A DNA stretch of 64,000 nucleotides. Source: JANYJZ01 sp964523395. GTDB lineage: Bacteria; Bacteroidota; Ignavibacteria; UBA10030; SZUA-254. The position numbers and the translations under genes are program-made. Each line of letters starts with the position of its first letter. Within the stretch, counting starts at the first letter, position 1. The stretch spans positions 186,001-250,000 of the forward strand of contig CAZFXS010000004.1 of NCBI GenBank assembly GCA_964523395.1, read 5' to 3'. The notes below the pieces were generated by a model. The model was not told where the DNA came from. It searched no databases and saw nothing but the letters and a program-made list of their open reading frames with translations. Shown here one piece after another: positions 51,775-61,559 of the stretch.

Positions 51775-54375
51775 TTATTTTTTCTTTTTCTTCTTTGGCA
51801 CAGATTTCTCTTCAGCCTTTGCCGCTTTTCCCTTCTTCCCTTTAGTTTCTTTTCCTTCAGGCTGTTCAAACAGCGTCGGCTGATCTTCTTTTTTGTTTTC
51901 TTTCTTTGACTGCGCGGGCGGTTCGGCAATTTTCTCTTCGACTTTTTCATCTTCCGAGGGAACTGCCGCAACCGCGGAGACGCGATCGCCTGAGTCGAGG
52001 CGAATTAATCTTACTCCTTGCGTATTACGACCGGCAACGCGAATCTCTTTCGCAGGCTGGCGGATGATAACGCCCTTGGAAGTTACGACAACGATATCAT
52101 CATTATCAAGCACTTCGCGTATCGCCATCATCTTGCCGGTTTTGTCGGTCGCGCGCATCGTGAAGACGCCTTTGCCGCCGCGATGGCTTACGCGGTATTC
52201 TTCGAGATCACTCCGCTTACCGAAACCGTGCTCGGCAACAACCAGAATGGTCGTGTCTTTGCGTTTAATAGCAACCGCACCGACAACCTTGTCGCCTTTG
52301 CCAAGCCGCACTCCGCGGACGCCTGCCGCTCCGCGACCCATCGGCCGCGCTTCATCTTCGTGAAAACGAATCGCAAGGCCGTTATGTGTGCCAATAACAA
52401 TATCCTGTGAACCGTCGGTGAGCTTCACCTCTTTCAGGCGGTCGTCTTTCTTCAAGCTGATTGCCGTGATGCCGGTGCGCCGGATGTTGCCGTATTCGGA
52501 CAACACGGTTTTCTTGATCAGACCCTGCTCCGTCACCATCGCGATAAACTGAGACTCATTAAATTCCTGCACCGCGACATACGCCGCCAGGTTTTCATCC
52601 TGCTGTTTCGCGATAAGATTAACAATAGATTTACCGCGCGCTGTGCGCCCCGCTTCGGGGATCTCATGCACCTTCAACCAGTAACACCTTCCTTTGTCGG
52701 TGAAGAACATAATATAATTGTGCGTCGACGCGACAAACATCTGCTCGATAAAATCATCTTCCTTCGTCGTCGCGCCGGTAACACCCTTGCCGCCGCGCGC
52801 CTGCCTGCGATAACCGGAGACGGGAAACCGCTTGATGAATCCGCCGTGGCTGATGGTAATCACGACGTTTTCCTCCGCGATCATATCCTCAACACTGAAT
52901 TCCTCGGTCTTGTACACAACTTCCGTGCGGCGTTCATCCCCATACTTTTTCTTGATTTCAAGAAGCTCTTCCTTGATAATCTGCATCTGGAGTTTCTTGC
53001 TGCCGAGGATTGATTTCAGTTTTTCGATAAGCTTGATTGTCTCTTTGTATTCGTCTTCAACTTTTTGTCGCTCGAGTCCAGTGAGTTTCTGCAGGCGCAT
53101 GTCGAGAATGGCTTTCGCCTGAATCTCGGAAAGTTTGAACCGCTTCATCAAACCTTCCTGCGCGGTCGGAACGTCTTTCGCTTTCTTGATAAGTTTTATG
53201 ATCTCATCAATATTATCGAGCGCGATGATGTAGCCCTCAAGTATATGCGCGCGCTTTTCGGCTTCATCGAGATCAAACTTTGTTCTGCGGACAATAACTT
53301 CATTGCGATGCTTGATGAAATGATCAATCATCTGCCGGAGCGTCAGTATCTGCGGCTTTCCTTCCACCAGCGCGAGCATGATAACGCCGAATGTTGTCTG
53401 CATCTGCGTGTGTTTGTACAGATTGTTCAGAACAACCGGCGCGTTGGCGTCGCGTTTCAGTTCAACGACAACGCGTAGCCCGTCACGATCTGATTCATCA
53501 CGGATATCCGAGATGTCATCGATCTTCTTATCGCGAACTAGGTCGGCAATTTTTTCGATGAGCGATGCCTTGTTTACCTGGTAAGGAATTTCTGTAATCA
53601 CGATCGATTGGCGTTCGGCGCGGCCTGTTTCAATACTTGCTTTCGCGCGGACGATAATTCTTCCACGCCCTGTTTTGTACGCGTCTTTCACGCCTTCATA
53701 ACCGTAAATAATTCCGCCGGTCGGAAAATCCGGGGCTTTAATAATTTTGAGGAGTTTGCCCTCTTCGAGAGATGGTGTATCAATCACAGCGATACAGCCA
53801 TCAACAACCTCGGTAAGATTATGCGGAGGAATGTTGGTTGTCATACCGACCGCGATACCCGAAGTTCCGTTCACGAGAAGATTTGGAACAAGCGCGGGAA
53901 GAACTGACGGTTCTTTCAGCGTATCATCAAAGTTCGGGGTGAAATTGACGGTGTTCTTTTCAAGGTCGCGAAGCATTTCTTCCGCAATCTTTGAAAGCCT
54001 CACTTCGGTATACCTCATTGCCGCGGGAGAATCGCCATCGACGGAACCGAAATTTCCTTGTCCATCGACAAGCGGATAGCGGAGTGAAAAATCCTGCGCC
54101 ATGCGGACCATGGTGTCGTACACAGCCGAGTCGCCATGCGGATGGTATTTACCAAGAACTTCGCCGACGATACGCGCGCTTTTCTTGTACGGTCGGTTGC
54201 TTGCCATGCCGAGTTCGTTCATGCCGAACAGGACGCGGCGATGCACCGGCTTCAATCCGTCGCGCACATCGGGCAACGCTCTCGCAACGATAACGCTCAT
54301 CGCGTAATCGATGTACGAACCCTTCATTTCTTCTTCAATATCTACGGGAACTATTTTTTCGTTGGTACCAGCCAT
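51775..54375 (-). CDS. gyrA: DNA gyrase subunit A
   Basis: The 866-residue protein is full length. Tyr122 (RYTEVRLSK) is the DNA-cleaving residue. The quinolone region has Ser83 and Asp87 (HGDSAVYDTMV) as in sensitive enzymes. A GyrA-box-like QARGGKG lies around residue 540 and the C-terminal pinwheel blades follow. The last about 50 residues are a Lys/Glu-rich tail (KKEDQPTLFEQPEGKETKG and a run of Lys) beyond the usual domain. Its start is 14 nt after the nucleotidyltransferase gene, with its own TTGGAGA site, and gyrB is upstream. Confidence 0.97.
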   Translation of the reverse strand: MAGTNEKIVPVDIEEEMKGSYIDYAMSVIVARALPDVRDGLKPVHRRVLFGMNELGMASNRPYKKSARIVGEVLGKYHPHGDSAVYDTMVRMAQDFSLRYPLVDGQGNFGSVDGDSPAAMRYTEVRLSKIAEEMLRDLEKNTVNFTPNFDDTLKEPSVLPALVPNLLVNGTSGIAVGMTTNIPPHNLTEVVDGCIAVIDTPSLEEGKLLKIIKAPDFPTGGIIYGYEGVKDAYKTGRGRIIVRAKASIETGRAERQSIVITEIPYQVNKASLIEKIADLVRDKKIDDISDIRDESDRDGLRVVVELKRDANAPVVLNNLYKHTQMQTTFGVIMLALVEGKPQILTLRQMIDHFIKHRNEVIVRRTKFDLDEAEKRAHILEGYIIALDNIDEIIKLIKKAKDVPTAQEGLMKRFKLSEIQAKAILDMRLQKLTGLERQKVEDEYKETIKLIEKLKSILGSKKLQMQIIKEELLEIKKKYGDERRTEVVYKTEEFSVEDMIAEENVVITISHGGFIKRFPVSGYRRQARGGKGVTGATTKEDDFIEQMFVASTHNYIMFFTDKGRCYWLKVHEIPEAGRTARGKSIVNLIAKQQDENLAAYVAVQEFNESQFIAMVTEQGLIKKTVLSEYGNIRRTGITAISLKKDDRLKEVKLTDGSQDIVIGTHNGLAIRFHEDEARPMGRGAAGVRGVRLGKGDKVVGAVAIKRKDTTILVVAEHGFGKRSDLEEYRVSHRGGKGVFTMRATDKTGKMMAIREVLDNDDIVVVTSKGVIIRQPAKEIRVAGRNTQGVRLIRLDSGDRVSAVAAVPSEDEKVEEKIAEPPAQSKKENKKEDQPTLFEQPEGKETKGKKGKAAKAEEKSVPKKKKKK

Positions 54376-54389
54376 TCAATCTCCAATTT

Positions 54390-54845
54390 CTATTTCTTCT
54401 TATTATTATCGCGTTGAATCTTTCTTAGAACGGTCAAATCCTGCTTGTCTTTGTCTCTCCCTGCTGCTTTTTTCATTACAATTAAATCGTTAAGAGACGG
54501 TACGTATATTTGTTTACCCTTAATCTCCGATTTTACTTTGTGTGACCACGCTACATCAAATGTAACTCCCGCGACAAAGGGATGAATATCTGTTTGCAAA
54601 AGGTGTTGTCGCAAAAGTACTTTCTTTGATAAAAAAATGGAATAATCAACATCGTCTACAACTTCATAACCTACTGCTTTTAAAGCATCCATCGTCTGTT
54701 GAGCATTCTTCTTTGTTGGTTTAATAAAAATGTCAACGTCTTGTGTCATGCGATAATATCCGTACGTCGGCATAGCCCAGGCGCCTATCACAAGAAATTT
54801 AACCTTATGATCGAGCAATGATTGCAGGAGTTTTTGAATATCCAT
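54390..54845 (-). CDS. Nucleotidyltransferase (MNT/AbiEii-like) inserted in the gyrase operon
   Basis: The 151-residue protein has the fold signature of minimal nucleotidyltransferases: FLVIGAWAMPTYGYYRMTQD followed by VDIFI, with acidic residues in T-Q-D-V-D. A third acidic position is likely in HPFVAGVTFDVAWS. The tail has VPSLNDLIVMKKAAGRDKDK, the pattern of AbiEii/MNT-like enzymes. Such proteins are found in toxin-antitoxin and abortive-infection systems, or modify small molecules. It overlaps the upstream 65-residue gene by 41 nt and sits between gyrB and gyrA. Composition is more AT-rich by eye than the gyrase genes. Confidence 0.8.
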   Translation of the reverse strand: MDIQKLLQSLLDHKVKFLVIGAWAMPTYGYYRMTQDVDIFIKPTKKNAQQTMDALKAVGYEVVDDVDYSIFLSKKVLLRQHLLQTDIHPFVAGVTFDVAWSHKVKSEIKGKQIYVPSLNDLIVMKKAAGRDKDKQDLTVLRKIQRDNNKKK

Positions 54846-55002
54846 TTTGTTTAATTAACTCAAGTCCGTCATTCACTAATCTATCCATCGCCTCATACCG
54901 TTCTTCAGTGGAAAGCGAGCGTTGAAAATCCAATTCAAACTCTAATTCCCTTTTCGGATCGTCTTTATCAAGAATTAGTATTTGTGTTTTTCGTTTCTTC
55001 AT
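54805..55002 (-). CDS. Small partner protein of the nucleotidyltransferase
   Basis: The 65-residue protein is charged and helical (LDKDDPKRELEFELDFQRSL, TEERYEAMDRLVNDGLELIK). Its start follows the gyrB stop by 3 nt, and its end overlaps the nucleotidyltransferase start by 41 nt. The order short gene, overlapping nucleotidyltransferase gene recalls a two-component toxin-antitoxin module in which the small protein is the antitoxin or neutraliser. That role is inference from arrangement; I do not recognise the family. Confidence 0.65.
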   Translation of the reverse strand: MKKRKTQILILDKDDPKRELEFELDFQRSLSTEERYEAMDRLVNDGLELIKQNGYSKTPAIIARS

Positions 55003-55005
55003 ATA

Positions 55006-57063
55006 TCAGACATCTAGATTTCGTACATATTTAGCATTTTTCTCAATAAAATCGCGGCGTGGTTCAACTTCATCTCCCATTAAAATGGAGAATGTGCGGT
55101 CGGCATCGGCCGCATTTTCAATCGAGACCTGAAGAACCGTACGCGTCTCGGGATTCATTGTGGTTGACCAGAGCTGTTCGGGATTCATTTCGCCCAAGCC
55201 TTTGAATCTTGAAATAATAACACCACTCGGCGTAACAACCGCCCCTTCCTCCACACCCTCTTCGGCGCCAGCGTCTTCTTCTTTTTCTTTTACGACATCT
55301 TTTTTCTTCTCGCTCTTAATGCGGGTAAGAATTTCAGTCCGCTCGTCATCATCATACGCGTAAAATTCCTGCTTTCCTTTTTTCAGCTTGTAGAGCGGCG
55401 GCTGGGCAATATACACGTGCCCAAGCTCGATGATTTCTTTCATGTAGCGGAAGAAGAGTGTCAGCAAAAGCGTGCGGATATGGGAACCGTCCACGTCGGC
55501 GTCGCACATGATGATGATTTTGCCGTAACGGATTTTTGACGGATCGAAATCTTCTCCGGCGCCGGCGCCAATCGCGGTAAAGATACAACGGATTTCTTCG
55601 TTCTCCAGAATTTTATGGAGGCGCGCCTTTTCAACGTTGAGGATTTTTCCCTTGATGGGAAGAATTGCCTGGAAACGACGGTCTCTGCCCTGTTTCGCGC
55701 TTCCGCCTGCGGAATCACCCTCTACGATATAAAGCTCGCAGTGCTCGGGGTCGTTAATGGAACAATCGGCAAGTTTACCGGGAAGACTCGAAGATTCAAG
55801 CGCGCTCTTGCGGCGGGTAAGGTCACGCGCTTTGCGCGCGGCTTCACGCGCTTCGGCAGCACGCAGACATTTATCAATGATGCGTCGCGCGTCAGTTGGA
55901 TTTTCGTCCAACCACACTGCAAGCTGTTCACTCACGATCGCTTCAACGATACCCCTGATCTCGCTGTTGCCGAGTTTCGTTTTTGTTTGCCCTTCAAACT
56001 GCGGCTCCTGAACTTTCACGCTCAGCACCGCCGTTAATCCTTCGCGGAAATCATCTCCTGTAAGCTGGACACCGTTTTCCTTTACAAGATTATTTTTTGA
56101 CGCGTAACTGTTGAGTGATCGTGTCAACGCGGTTCGGAAACCGACAAGGTGCGTTCCACCCTCAAGCGTATTAATGTTGTTGACGTACGTAAAAACATTT
56201 TCGTTGTACTGGTCATTGTACTGGAACGCGACTTCAGCTTCGACAATTTTGCCGGCCTCATCTTTGTCTTGTCCCTTGGCGTAGACCGCTTTTTTCATGA
56301 TAGACGGCCGTGTCGCGTCGATGTATTTTACGAATTCAACGATACCGCCTTTGAAATGGAATTCTTCTTCCTGTTCCTGGTTATCCCGCAGGTCCAGAAT
56401 CCGGAGCTTCACGCTCGGATTAAGAAATGCCAGCTCTCGTAAACGTTCGGCAAGTGTTTCAAATTTAAAGATGCGGTTTTTGAATATCTGCGCGTCTGGA
56501 AGGAAGGAAACTTTTGTTCCTGTCTTTTTCGGATCAGATTTGCCGATAACTTTAGCGGCACCCTGCGGTTTACCCCGTTTATATTGCTGAAACCACGTCT
56601 TGCCTTCGCGATAGACTTCGACCTCCAGCCATTCAGATAACGCGTTTACAACCGACACGCCGACCCCGTGAAGTCCGCCCGACACTTTGTAGGTGTTCTT
56701 ATCAAATTTACCACCCGCATGCAGAACAGTCATCACGACTTCTAACGCGGAACGTTTTTCTTCCGGGTGAATGTCTGTCGGAATACCGCGGCCGTCATCA
56801 AGCACGGTAATCGATCCGTCTTTGTTGATACTTACCGAAATATTGTGCGCATATCCCGCAAGAGCTTCGTCGATGGAGTTGTCGACAACTTCGTAGACGA
56901 GATGGTGAAGTCCGCGTATCGAGACATCACCGATATACATCGCCGGACGCTGGCGAACAGGCTCGAGTCCTTTTAGAACAGTAATGTCTCCGGCGGTATA
57001 CTTGCCGTTAGATTTCTTTTCCTCTGTTACTTCTTTTTTATCTTTGCCGTTAGCTTTAGCCAT
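55006..57063 (-). CDS. gyrB: DNA gyrase subunit B
   Basis: The 685-residue protein shows the GHKL ATPase motifs (VVDNSIDEALAG, LDDGRGIP, GGLHGVGVSVVNALS), the transducer, and the TOPRIM region (YIVEGDSAGGSAKQGRDR, MCDADVDGSHI). The C-terminal domain has RFKGLGEMNPEQLW. Between them an acidic/Lys-rich insert (KKKDVVKEKEEDAGAEEGVE) lies at about residues 580-605. The N-terminus is Lys/Glu-rich, ahead of TAGDITVLKGLEPVR. The two genes after it encode the nucleotidyltransferase module, then gyrA. Confidence 0.97.
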   Translation of the reverse strand: MAKANGKDKKEVTEEKKSNGKYTAGDITVLKGLEPVRQRPAMYIGDVSIRGLHHLVYEVVDNSIDEALAGYAHNISVSINKDGSITVLDDGRGIPTDIHPEEKRSALEVVMTVLHAGGKFDKNTYKVSGGLHGVGVSVVNALSEWLEVEVYREGKTWFQQYKRGKPQGAAKVIGKSDPKKTGTKVSFLPDAQIFKNRIFKFETLAERLRELAFLNPSVKLRILDLRDNQEQEEEFHFKGGIVEFVKYIDATRPSIMKKAVYAKGQDKDEAGKIVEAEVAFQYNDQYNENVFTYVNNINTLEGGTHLVGFRTALTRSLNSYASKNNLVKENGVQLTGDDFREGLTAVLSVKVQEPQFEGQTKTKLGNSEIRGIVEAIVSEQLAVWLDENPTDARRIIDKCLRAAEAREAARKARDLTRRKSALESSSLPGKLADCSINDPEHCELYIVEGDSAGGSAKQGRDRRFQAILPIKGKILNVEKARLHKILENEEIRCIFTAIGAGAGEDFDPSKIRYGKIIIMCDADVDGSHIRTLLLTLFFRYMKEIIELGHVYIAQPPLYKLKKGKQEFYAYDDDERTEILTRIKSEKKKDVVKEKEEDAGAEEGVEEGAVVTPSGVIISRFKGLGEMNPEQLWSTTMNPETRTVLQVSIENAADADRTFSILMGDEVEPRRDFIEKNAKYVRNLDV

Positions 57064-57079
57064 AGTTCCTTATGCTTCC

Positions 57080-57370
57080 TTATCGAAAAATAATATCTTT
57101 TACAATCTCGCCATTCATTGTTTGATTGACTTTTGCAATCAGTTCTTTTTTCATCATCATCAGTTCGTTTCTCCATGTTGCGCGGGAAACACGGATGACA
57201 AGTTTTCCATCGTTGATACTTTCCGCGTGCGTTACTTTAGCAATTTGCAGTCCCACAATCTCCGGCCACGCATTAACAACATCATACTGTTTCAACTTTG
57301 CATCCAAGCCCAATTCGTTGAGCGTGGAACCAATTGCGTCGCGCAATGTTTTTGCCGAATCCTGTTTCAT
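57080..57370 (-). CDS. DUF721/DciA-like replication protein
   Basis: The 96-residue protein has the DUF721 pattern: LRDAIGSTLNELGLDAKLKQ, VVNAWPEIVGLQIAKVTHAE, GKLVIRVSRATWRNELMMMK. The family includes DciA, which helps load the replicative helicase in bacteria without DnaC or DnaI. Its place between recF and gyrB, with its start overlapping the recF stop by 4 nt, fits a replication role. The helicase-loading function is inferred from the family. Confidence 0.82.
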   Translation of the reverse strand: MKQDSAKTLRDAIGSTLNELGLDAKLKQYDVVNAWPEIVGLQIAKVTHAESINDGKLVIRVSRATWRNELMMMKKELIAKVNQTMNGEIVKDIIFR

Positions 57371-58515
57371 AATACCGATGCCGACTTTTCTTCCACGAGC
57401 GCGCCATTTTGAATTGTGAACAGCTTGTGTTTCGCGCCCTGTTCCAAAAGATGTTGAAACAGGTGCGGTGTCGTTGAGGTAACAAATGTCTGATTCAACT
57501 CTTCAACAAACTGAAGCAGTCTCAATGACCTATGTTCATCTAACTCACTAAAAATATCATCAAAGAGCACCAGTGGTGTTTCGTTACAGCGCTCTTTGAG
57601 ATAGAAAAATTCGCCTAGTTTTAATGCGACTAAAAATGTCTTATGCTGGCCCTGTGAAGCAAACTTTCGTAAATCGAGCCCATTTATTGTCAGCGAAATC
57701 TCATCGCGGTGCGGACCTGTAAGTGTAATGCCCAGTCTTCGTTCCAACGCCGCTTTTTCGCTCAAACCGGATCGAATAATATTTTCTATTTCTTGCTGTG
57801 AAGAAGCATCCATCAGCATTGCACCCGCTTTATAACCGAGCATCGGTTGTTCTTCTTCTCCCACCAGATGATGATATGTGGTGTTGATGAAACCCTGAAA
57901 CTCGGTAATAAATTTTTTCCGCCTTACAGTTATGGCCGCACCCAGCTTAACCACCTGCTCATCCCACGGCTCAAGCATTTCCATGATATCTGTTCTCGAC
58001 GTTTTACCATCAAGCAATATCTTGTTTCTGTGTCGAAGGACCCTGCGATATTCCAACAGGTCGTTGAAATACGCGGCACTCGACTGAGAAATTACCAAAT
58101 CAACAAACTTTCGCCGGTCGGCCGGACCACCTGTTGTAATCGGTGTATGTTCCGGCGAGCATATCACCACCGGAAATGTCCCTATTACGGATGATAACGG
58201 TTCTATCTTTTGCCGGTTAACGGAAAAAACTTTTTTGCTCTCAACCGACGAATAGACAACCCGTACCCGCCGTTCGTACCCGCCATCAGAGACAACAGTA
58301 CCTTCCGCTTCGAAGTACGGGTTTTCAAACCGAACTACCAGCGCGTCACTTGCGGCATAAAAACTTTTCGTAAGACAGAGGTAAGAAATTGCTTCGATGA
58401 CATTAGTTTTCCCCTGCCCGTTATCACCCAGCAGGACATTAGTGCCTTCCCCGAAATCGAAATGGGTATCGAGATGATTACGAAAACTTTTCAGCGTGAG
58501 CGACGTGAGGCGCAT
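57367..58515 (-). CDS. recF: DNA replication and repair protein RecF
   Basis: The 382-residue protein has Walker A LLGDNGQGKTNVIEAI, the signature KFASQGQHKTFLVALKLGEF and Walker B ETPLVLFDDIFSELDEHRS, the order of the RecF SMC-like ATPase. It helps load RecA at gaps and stalled forks. Its place after dnaN is conventional. The gap to dnaN is 11 nt and the stop overlaps the DUF721 start. Confidence 0.96.
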   Translation of the reverse strand: MRLTSLTLKSFRNHLDTHFDFGEGTNVLLGDNGQGKTNVIEAISYLCLTKSFYAASDALVVRFENPYFEAEGTVVSDGGYERRVRVVYSSVESKKVFSVNRQKIEPLSSVIGTFPVVICSPEHTPITTGGPADRRKFVDLVISQSSAAYFNDLLEYRRVLRHRNKILLDGKTSRTDIMEMLEPWDEQVVKLGAAITVRRKKFITEFQGFINTTYHHLVGEEEQPMLGYKAGAMLMDASSQQEIENIIRSGLSEKAALERRLGITLTGPHRDEISLTINGLDLRKFASQGQHKTFLVALKLGEFFYLKERCNETPLVLFDDIFSELDEHRSLRLLQFVEELNQTFVTSTTPHLFQHLLEQGAKHKLFTIQNGALVEEKSASVL

Positions 58516-58526
58516 CGATACGCGCC

Positions 58527-59642
58527 TCAGTTGTTAAGCCGTACCGGCATAACAAGCATCAGCAGATTTTCTCCGTTACGTTGATTTACCGGCTTTACTA
58601 TGCTGGCACGTGTCGGCGAACTAAACATCATCATAACTTCGTCATTGTCCATATGCGATAGAATATCTATGATGTATGCCGAATTAAATCCAATTTCCAA
58701 TGCATCCGATGTATAGTCGCATTTTATAGTCTCTTTTGCCTCACTTCCGAAATCTATGTCTTCCGCAGAAATTGTCAGCGAGTTTTTCTTTAATGCCAAA
58801 CGCACCTGATGTGTTGTTGAACTGGCATAAAGTGCCGTTCTGCGTACTGAGGCAATCAGTTCATTCCTGTTAACAGTAAGTTGTTTATCATTATCGAGGG
58901 GTATAACGCTTTCATAATTCGGGTATTTCTCTTCTATCATTCTTGAAATTAGAGTAACACCGTCGCGTGAGAACATGACATGGCTCTCGTTAAATGCGAT
59001 CGTACTTTCTCCGGAGCCCAAAGATTTCAAAACCAGGTTCATTGCCTTGGCGGGAACAATAATTTCTTTTTCTGCTGTTGTGGTGGCAACTCCGGTGTTT
59101 ACTATCCGGACTAGCCGGTGCCCGTCTGTTGCAACAGTACGGATCTCGTTTTTCTTAATTTGAAAAAGTATCCCCATCATCGCCGGGCGTAATTCATCAC
59201 TGCTTACGGCAAAAGATGTTTTCCCTATAAGGCGGGAAAGGTTTTCATCTGATATTGTTAATTCGCCGCTTCCTTTGAAGGATGGTGCCGAAGGATAGTT
59301 GTCGCTTGATTCGCCCGTGAGTTTATATTCACCGTTCGAAGTTGACATGACAATTTTATTATTATCGGTATTAGCGGTAAAATTGATTTCTGTGTTAGGT
59401 AGTGACCGTATTGTTTCAGTAAGACGCTTAGCAGGAATGGCCAGTTTTCCGTCCGCACCATTTTTTACTTTCATTGTTATACTCATCGCAGTATCCAAAT
59501 CTGTTGCGGTGATTTTGAGTGTATCTTTTAATACCTCAAAAAGAAAATTTTCCAGAATAGGCAGGGTGGATTTAGAGGGTATTACTCCGCCTATTGTAGA
59601 CAAGGCTTTCTGTAATTCACTACATGGTGCCGTAAATTTCAT
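58527..59642 (-). CDS. dnaN: DNA polymerase III sliding clamp (beta subunit)
   Basis: The 371-residue protein is full length, starting MKFTAPCSELQKALSTIGGV, with three similar domains and the peptide-binding end ANPT-like segment VKPVNQRNGENLLMLVMPVR. It follows AAGGAACACCTG at the start. It is separated from dnaA by 430 bp and a terminator, so the two are not one transcript as in some bacteria. Confidence 0.96.
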   Translation of the reverse strand: MKFTAPCSELQKALSTIGGVIPSKSTLPILENFLFEVLKDTLKITATDLDTAMSITMKVKNGADGKLAIPAKRLTETIRSLPNTEINFTANTDNNKIVMSTSNGEYKLTGESSDNYPSAPSFKGSGELTISDENLSRLIGKTSFAVSSDELRPAMMGILFQIKKNEIRTVATDGHRLVRIVNTGVATTTAEKEIIVPAKAMNLVLKSLGSGESTIAFNESHVMFSRDGVTLISRMIEEKYPNYESVIPLDNDKQLTVNRNELIASVRRTALYASSTTHQVRLALKKNSLTISAEDIDFGSEAKETIKCDYTSDALEIGFNSAYIIDILSHMDNDEVMMMFSSPTRASIVKPVNQRNGENLLMLVMPVRLNN

Positions 59643-60072
59643 CAGGTGTTCCTTATGAAGGTATTAGCAAAAATGTACTTTTTGGGGTACTGAATGTACA
59701 AATTTCTTCTCTGATTTACAATGAATAAGTTCCTGTAACTACTCATTATTATAATAAGTTAGAGGTAAAAAAATAGATGAATAATAATAAGGGGTGTTGA
59801 TATGTGGAAAGCCGTTCATTTATTGAAAATGACAATCTAAAAACAACATAAATTGTCAATTATGCTGTTAATAACTACTGTATAACAAGGTATATTTATG
59901 AACAATCAATGGTATTTTTAGCTTACAAATAATTTATTAGGTATCTACTAACATTATGTTCATAGCAATTAATATAATGTCCACAAACTTGTTGACAGAT
60001 GGTTGCCAATAAGAAAAACAAAACCCAACATGTTGTTGGGTTTATATGAAAAAATATTAATCAACTGTCGGG
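59643..60072. other. AT-rich 430-bp dnaA-dnaN gap
   Basis: The gap has no gene. It is very AT-rich at 59690-59960. It holds DnaA-box-like words (TGTTAATAA at 59866, TGTTGACAG at 59990, ATGTCCACA at 59978) and the dnaN promoter must lie here. The dnaA terminator hairpin is at 60021-60043. It could be a second unwinding or DnaA-binding region. Confidence 0.5.
60021..60043 (-). terminator. dnaA terminator
   Basis: AAACCCAACA and TGTTGGGTTT form a perfect 10-bp stem with a 3-nt loop. On the minus strand TGTTTTTCTT follows. It ends dnaA transcription before dnaN. Confidence 0.75.
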
Positions 60073-61515
60073 TTAAGCATGTAACGACAATTTAGTTCGC
60101 AGTGCCTGAACCAAAGTTTTTTGTTTAGGATCGATATTCATACTATCCTCTATTGTTTGATACGCATGAATTACGGTGCTGTGATCCCGTCCCCCAAAAT
60201 GTAGACCGATGGTTTTTAAGGAAGAATTTGTCAGTTCTTTTGATAAATACATTGCAATCTGGCGGGCGTTGACAATTTCCTGTTTTCTGGTTTTAGCGCG
60301 GATAAGGTCTTCCGGAATTCCTAAATGATTGCATACTGTTCTTTGTATTTCTTCTATGGTAATGTGAGTCCTAACCTCACCGATAATTGAGCGAACAACA
60401 TCCTTTGCCAGTGTTATGTCAAGCGGCCTGTTTTCAAGTGATGCGCGGGCAAGAAGGCTTATCAGGCAACCTTCCAGCTCGCGGATGTTGGAAGTAATAT
60501 TGGAGGCAATAAACTCAACCACATCATGAGAAAGTTCTATGCCATCATCACCGCTCTTCTTCCTCAGAATAGCTATCCTGGTCTCAAGGTCCGGAGGTTG
60601 GATATCGGCAGTTAATCCCCATTGAAACCGCGAAACCAGACGCTCATTAAGCCCTTTTAACTCTTTCGGTGGCCTATCTGACGAAAGTACAATTTGTTTA
60701 CCAAGATGATGAAGCGCGTTGAATGTATGAAAAAAAATATCTTGCGTCTTTTCTTTTCCGGCAAAAAACTGTATGTCGTCAACAACAAGAAGATCTACGC
60801 TCCGGTAATAATTGGAAAAATCCGACACCGTGTCTTTTTGTATTGCTTCAACAAAATCTACCGTAAACTTTTCGCTGGAAATATAGAGCACGCGTTTGGT
60901 CTTATCGTTCTCAAGAAGATGATTTCCTATTGCGTGTACGAGATGGGTTTTTCCTAACCCTACTCCGCCATAAAGGACGAGCGGGTTAAATGAAGTGCCG
61001 CTGGGATTGTTTGCTACGGCAAGCGCGGCGGCGCGCGCAAACTGATTGCTTTCTCCTTTGATGTAATTTCCAAACGTGTACTTCGGATTAAGTGTAGGAC
61101 TCAACGGAGGTGATATTGTCTTGGAAGAACCACTGTATGTGGGGTCAATGCGTTTTGGAAGTGTCTCAGAAATGTACTTTGGAATTTCTGAATTGCTGTC
61201 ATGAGAAGAAAACGGGTTCTCGGCAATGTATGTGTTTTGTTCTCTGTCTTCGTTGGTAACGACATATTCAATCGCCAGTTCTTTTCCGGTTACTTTCGTA
61301 AGGACCTCATTAATCAGGGAATAATAGTGTTCTTCGATCCATTCAGAGAAAAACTGACTTGGAACCCGGATGAAGAAAACATTCTTTTCAATATGTCCGG
61401 GAACGATGGGTTCAAACCACGTTTTAAAGCTTTGTGTGTTTACCCGGGATTTTAAAATGGATAACGCATTTCCCCAAACAACTGAAGGGGTGAGTTCAAC
61501 GTATTCAACTTCCAT
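60073..61515 (-). CDS. dnaA: Chromosomal replication initiator DnaA
   Basis: The start at 61515 (MEVEYVELTPSVVWGNALSI) follows AAAGGC; a GTG at 61533 would add six residues. The 480-residue protein has domain I (to about 90), a linker, the AAA+ domain with Walker A GGVGLGKTHLVHAIGNHLL and Walker B LLVVDDIQF, and the C-terminal DNA-binding domain with GGRDHSTVIHAY. It melts the origin and loads helicase. It is first in the origin-proximal leftward block, divergent from rpmH. Confidence 0.97.
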   Translation of the reverse strand: MEVEYVELTPSVVWGNALSILKSRVNTQSFKTWFEPIVPGHIEKNVFFIRVPSQFFSEWIEEHYYSLINEVLTKVTGKELAIEYVVTNEDREQNTYIAENPFSSHDSNSEIPKYISETLPKRIDPTYSGSSKTISPPLSPTLNPKYTFGNYIKGESNQFARAAALAVANNPSGTSFNPLVLYGGVGLGKTHLVHAIGNHLLENDKTKRVLYISSEKFTVDFVEAIQKDTVSDFSNYYRSVDLLVVDDIQFFAGKEKTQDIFFHTFNALHHLGKQIVLSSDRPPKELKGLNERLVSRFQWGLTADIQPPDLETRIAILRKKSGDDGIELSHDVVEFIASNITSNIRELEGCLISLLARASLENRPLDITLAKDVVRSIIGEVRTHITIEEIQRTVCNHLGIPEDLIRAKTRKQEIVNARQIAMYLSKELTNSSLKTIGLHFGGRDHSTVIHAYQTIEDSMNIDPKQKTLVQALRTKLSLHA

Positions 61516-61559
61516 TACACTTTTGCCTTTCACTTAAGCCGGAACTTTGGTAGACGTTT

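Noticed and set aside
55615..56037. 140-codon plus-strand open frame inside gyrB
   Set aside because: Antisense to the TOPRIM and transducer parts of gyrB, which are unmistakable.
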